Source: Globisporangium splendens (Eukaryota > Oomycota > Peronosporomycetes > Pythiales > Pythiaceae). From it: DNA of 64,000 nucleotides. Below the pieces are notes generated by a model. That model had not been told where the DNA came from. It did not search any database and was given only the letters and a program-made list of their open reading frames with translations. The position numbers and the translations under genes were made by a program. Positions 61,612-64,000 of the stretch are shown piece after piece. The DNA is taken from positions 39,948 through 103,947 of the forward strand of contig VFIW01000135.1 of assembly GCA_006386115.1 (NCBI GenBank), written 5' to 3'. The stretch's first letter is position 1. Every line of letters begins with the position of its first letter.

Positions 61612-61891
61612 TGTAATTGACACACTCACGTTCTGGGGCTAATACCGAGGGCGATATGAGTGAAAGGGGAAGCCGAAGGGGCTGCTGCCATGGCGATCAA
61701 ACGCACACGTTTATCATTTTCATGAAACTCCTGACCAAAAAAACTGAGGTCGAAGTCTTGATACTTTTGATGCTCAATCGAAGCTGTCTGATTCTTACTC
61801 ATTATCGGAGACCTTGATTCCAACAAAACAACTGAGACTGACTGATACTCGCTCAGTTGCTTTTTTTTGTTTGTTTTTTGAAATCACGCCG

Positions 61892-63523
61892 ATGGCGCCT
61901 GGCTGGAGCGCGACGGAGACGAAGGCGCTGCTGTGCGCGTGGCACGAAGAAGCCGCGTTGTCGGCGCCAGTATTGCGGTCTACGATCCGCAGCAGCGACC
62001 AACTCAGCGAGATGTACATGCGCTTCGTGGCGCTCTGCGATGGACACACGCTGCGCACCCAGGTCTCGATGCACATGCGCCGGAACGCGCTCAAGAACAT
62101 GTGGCGCATCATCACCAAGTACAACAGCCAGCACAAACACGAAGGCGACAGCAATGACAGTAGCGGAAATGGAACAAGAAACAGCTCTACTGGCTGGACG
62201 ACACAGGGTTGGTTTGCACTGCAGGAGTGGGAGAAACAAGTCTGGTTCACCAAGGCGGATGTGAAATCGTACAAGCTGGTTGACATCGACCAACACACGT
62301 TCCATGCGATTGATGGCATCATGAAGATCGCAGCGCATCAGAAAGAGAAAGGACGGGAGAGAAGACTGCAATGTCGACAACAGGTTGAAGGTGCATCATC
62401 GCTGTCAGTCGTGTCACAAGAGACTGCTCAAGATGAGGAGGCGACGAAAGAGCAACACGATAAGATGTCGGAGCATTTACCAGACGATTCTGCTGATTTT
62501 GATTCGGATAGTGGGGGTAGCACAGAAAGCGACGAAGAAGTGATCGCTGTGGTCGGCGGCGTGACCTCTGAAGCCCTCACTGTTCCTGCCGATTTTGTGC
62601 CTCCGCCAAGTCGCAAGAAAAATCGAGAGCCTGAAATCGCTCAGAGCACCGACGATGGCTGGCACCCGATTATCACCAAGAAGCAAAAGCTACCTCAACC
62701 CATACATGCCGCACAAAAACCGATCTCCTCACCACCTGAGCTCAATCAGTCGCCAGCGCAGAAGCAAAGAATGGCAAGGTCAAAGCTCGTCTTTTTAGGC
62801 GAGCCTTCTCCATTAGTGCAGACGCCAGCAGTCAATGCAGCTAAAAGTTCTACTTCAGGTGGCATTACGGTGAGTTCCGGAGTTACCAGCAATGCGCATC
62901 ACGCAACGGAGCAGCAGCCTAAGTCAGCTGTTACGCAGTCGAAAGCCGATCAAAGACCAGCCAGCGACGCCAGTCCAACGCAATTAGTACAGGCACTCAA
63001 CGAGCGGAAATCAGACACTACCGAGACTCAGTCACGATTCCACATGTTCAATCGACCTCGATCCCAAAAGGAGTCTGTGTGCCCTGCTAGCGACCAGCAA
63101 GAACAACCAAAGACCACGCCATCAGCGATTACTTGGGATGCTCTTACTTTTGGTTCCATACAATCGACGACATCCCACGCGCAACGAGTGAGAAAACGGT
63201 GGAAGCAATGGGATGACCCAGACCGCCTGGAGCTTCTCGATCGTCTCCAAAAGTGGATCGACAAACTCAAGTCCATCTTTCGTGACGTCTCGGCACACCA
63301 GAAGGTTACTCAGGATGAGCGCAATGAGCTCCTGGAGCAGATTCGACTCGACAAGGAAGAAAAGCGACTGGCTTTGGAGGAAATCAGGTGCCGAGAAGTG
63401 AATATTCAGCAGGAGCTCAATGAATGGCGCCTGGAAAAAGAAGAGTTCAAGCGCGAGTGGCGACGTATGTGCGCGAACCACCAACGATCTCCTGAACATT
63501 GTGGCGACAATTATGGTCTATAA
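61892..63523 (+). CDS. SANT-like/coiled-coil array protein M (one domain)
   Basis: 543 residues from the ATG at 61892 (MAPGWSATETK), just after a T-rich tract. Domain ~5-155: GWSATETKALLCAWHEEA, RTQVSMHMRRNALKNMWRI, a Ser/Asn insertion, QGWFALQEWEKQVW and LVDIDQHTFHAI. The linker has SGGSTESDEE, the same motif as in I and K, and a long Ser/Pro/Gln-rich disordered stretch. The coil starts LLDRLQKWIDKLKSIFRDV (~450) and ends EEFKREWRRM. It diverges from the EGF-like gene (ATG to ATG 280 bp). Confidence 0.86.
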   Translation: MAPGWSATETKALLCAWHEEAALSAPVLRSTIRSSDQLSEMYMRFVALCDGHTLRTQVSMHMRRNALKNMWRIITKYNSQHKHEGDSNDSSGNGTRNSSTGWTTQGWFALQEWEKQVWFTKADVKSYKLVDIDQHTFHAIDGIMKIAAHQKEKGRERRLQCRQQVEGASSLSVVSQETAQDEEATKEQHDKMSEHLPDDSADFDSDSGGSTESDEEVIAVVGGVTSEALTVPADFVPPPSRKKNREPEIAQSTDDGWHPIITKKQKLPQPIHAAQKPISSPPELNQSPAQKQRMARSKLVFLGEPSPLVQTPAVNAAKSSTSGGITVSSGVTSNAHHATEQQPKSAVTQSKADQRPASDASPTQLVQALNERKSDTTETQSRFHMFNRPRSQKESVCPASDQQEQPKTTPSAITWDALTFGSIQSTTSHAQRVRKRWKQWDDPDRLELLDRLQKWIDKLKSIFRDVSAHQKVTQDERNELLEQIRLDKEEKRLALEEIRCREVNIQQELNEWRLEKEEFKREWRRMCANHQRSPEHCGDNYGL

Positions 63524-63821
63524 ATACTGATCCCAAAAAATGGCTTGTTTGCATCTGTTGTATTTAGTTGTTGTTGGTAAATCTCTCAATTGCAGTATCT
63601 AAAAGACTACAAATTACTATAATTGGTACAATAATTTAGTCAAAACGTACATCAAGAGCAGTGTTATTTCCTGCCTGTATTTAGTTAAAACGTCAGACCT
63701 GTGGGAAACGACGGGAATGAACCGAGTCAATCCATCTGTTCCCACCAAAACGGCGAAAGAAAGGAAAGGCAAAAAGGAAACTGCATTTCGGAAACAACTG
63801 GACACGAACACCGCGGCAGGC
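63524..63821. other. Intergenic region between genes M and N
   Basis: AT-rich, no gene recognised. Confidence 0.4.
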
Positions 63822-64000
63822 ATGGCGCGGAAGTGGAGCTACGAGGAGACGTCAGCGCTGGTGCGCGCGTACAAGGACGCGCTCGAGAATGAGCCACGGA
63901 ACGTATCGCGCGCGATGTTTGAGCGCTTTTACGCGTTCTATGATGGTAACACGGTGCGCACTGAGGCGTCCATGCGCTTGCGCAAAGACCAGCTCGCCAA
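63822..64000 (+). CDS. SANT-like array protein N, N-terminus only (window edge)
   Basis: Starts ATG 63822 and is open to the window end (59 codons). It reads KWSYEETSALVRAYKDAL then FERFYAFYDGNTVRTEASM, the first two helices of the family domain, with Tyr replacing the usual Trp in AWR. It shows that the array continues to the right. Confidence 0.8.
   Translation, partial: MARKWSYEETSALVRAYKDALENEPRNVSRAMFERFYAFYDGNTVRTEASMRLRKDQLA

Overview
This window looks like nuclear DNA from an oomycete (Pythium/Phytophthora-like). The evidence is: short introns (69-111 bp) with GT-AG ends; a 16-nt match to the oomycete core promoter (GCTCATTYYNCAWTTT) upstream of the transporter gene; ankyrin proteins built from the FLHENRxEGC-type repeats common in oomycetes; EGF-like secreted proteins of a typical oomycete architecture; and LINE retrotransposons. 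There are no bacterial operons, rRNA or CRISPR. No tRNA was recognised by eye.

Layout, 0-16.3 kb: ordinary housekeeping-type genes, many of them damaged. In order: a decayed SulP anion transporter; an intron-containing SERF-like gene that gene finders would probably miss; an EF-hand protein; catalase 1 (-); a 5'-truncated LINE; catalase 2 (+); a secreted RNase T2 with an apparent frameshift; a mitochondrial-type EngB GTPase in four exons; and a cytosolic carboxypeptidase (CCP/AGBL) that has lost its HxxE zinc motif. The two catalases are inverted relative to each other and share a 1277-bp block that is almost base-identical, while their gene ends have diverged. This points to gene conversion.

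Layout, 16.9-64 kb: the main feature is an array of at least 11 intact-looking members, 2 pseudogenes and 1 edge-truncated member of one protein family. Each has one to four copies of a roughly 110-130 residue domain: a Myb/SANT- or trihelix-like start (W-x4-E-x3-LLxAWR), a K-x3-L-x2-SYxFI helix, a WFxLSxxE motif and a final (V/I)DLDExMF motif. This is followed by a Ser/Asp/Glu-rich linker and a long charged C-terminal coiled coil. Members at 16.9-42 kb have 2-4 domains; members at 44.7-64 kb have one. Individual members add a C2H2 zinc finger, AT-hook-like motifs or in-frame tandem repeats. I infer a lineage-specific, still-evolving family of DNA- or chromatin-binding, self-associating proteins. 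I do not recognise a described family with this architecture, and this is the best candidate for something new.

Other genes sit between array members: an AAAP amino-acid transporter (23-24.4 kb), an ankyrin protein (35.4-37 kb), a multi-exon gene with a C1q/TNF-like C-terminus (42.9-44.4 kb), an RluA/RPUSD2-type pseudouridine synthase (56.4-58.1 kb) and an EGF-like secreted protein gene split by a LINE (58.1-61.6 kb). Three LINE copies are very similar, all 5'-truncated. The two that cover the region share the same in-frame stop codon.
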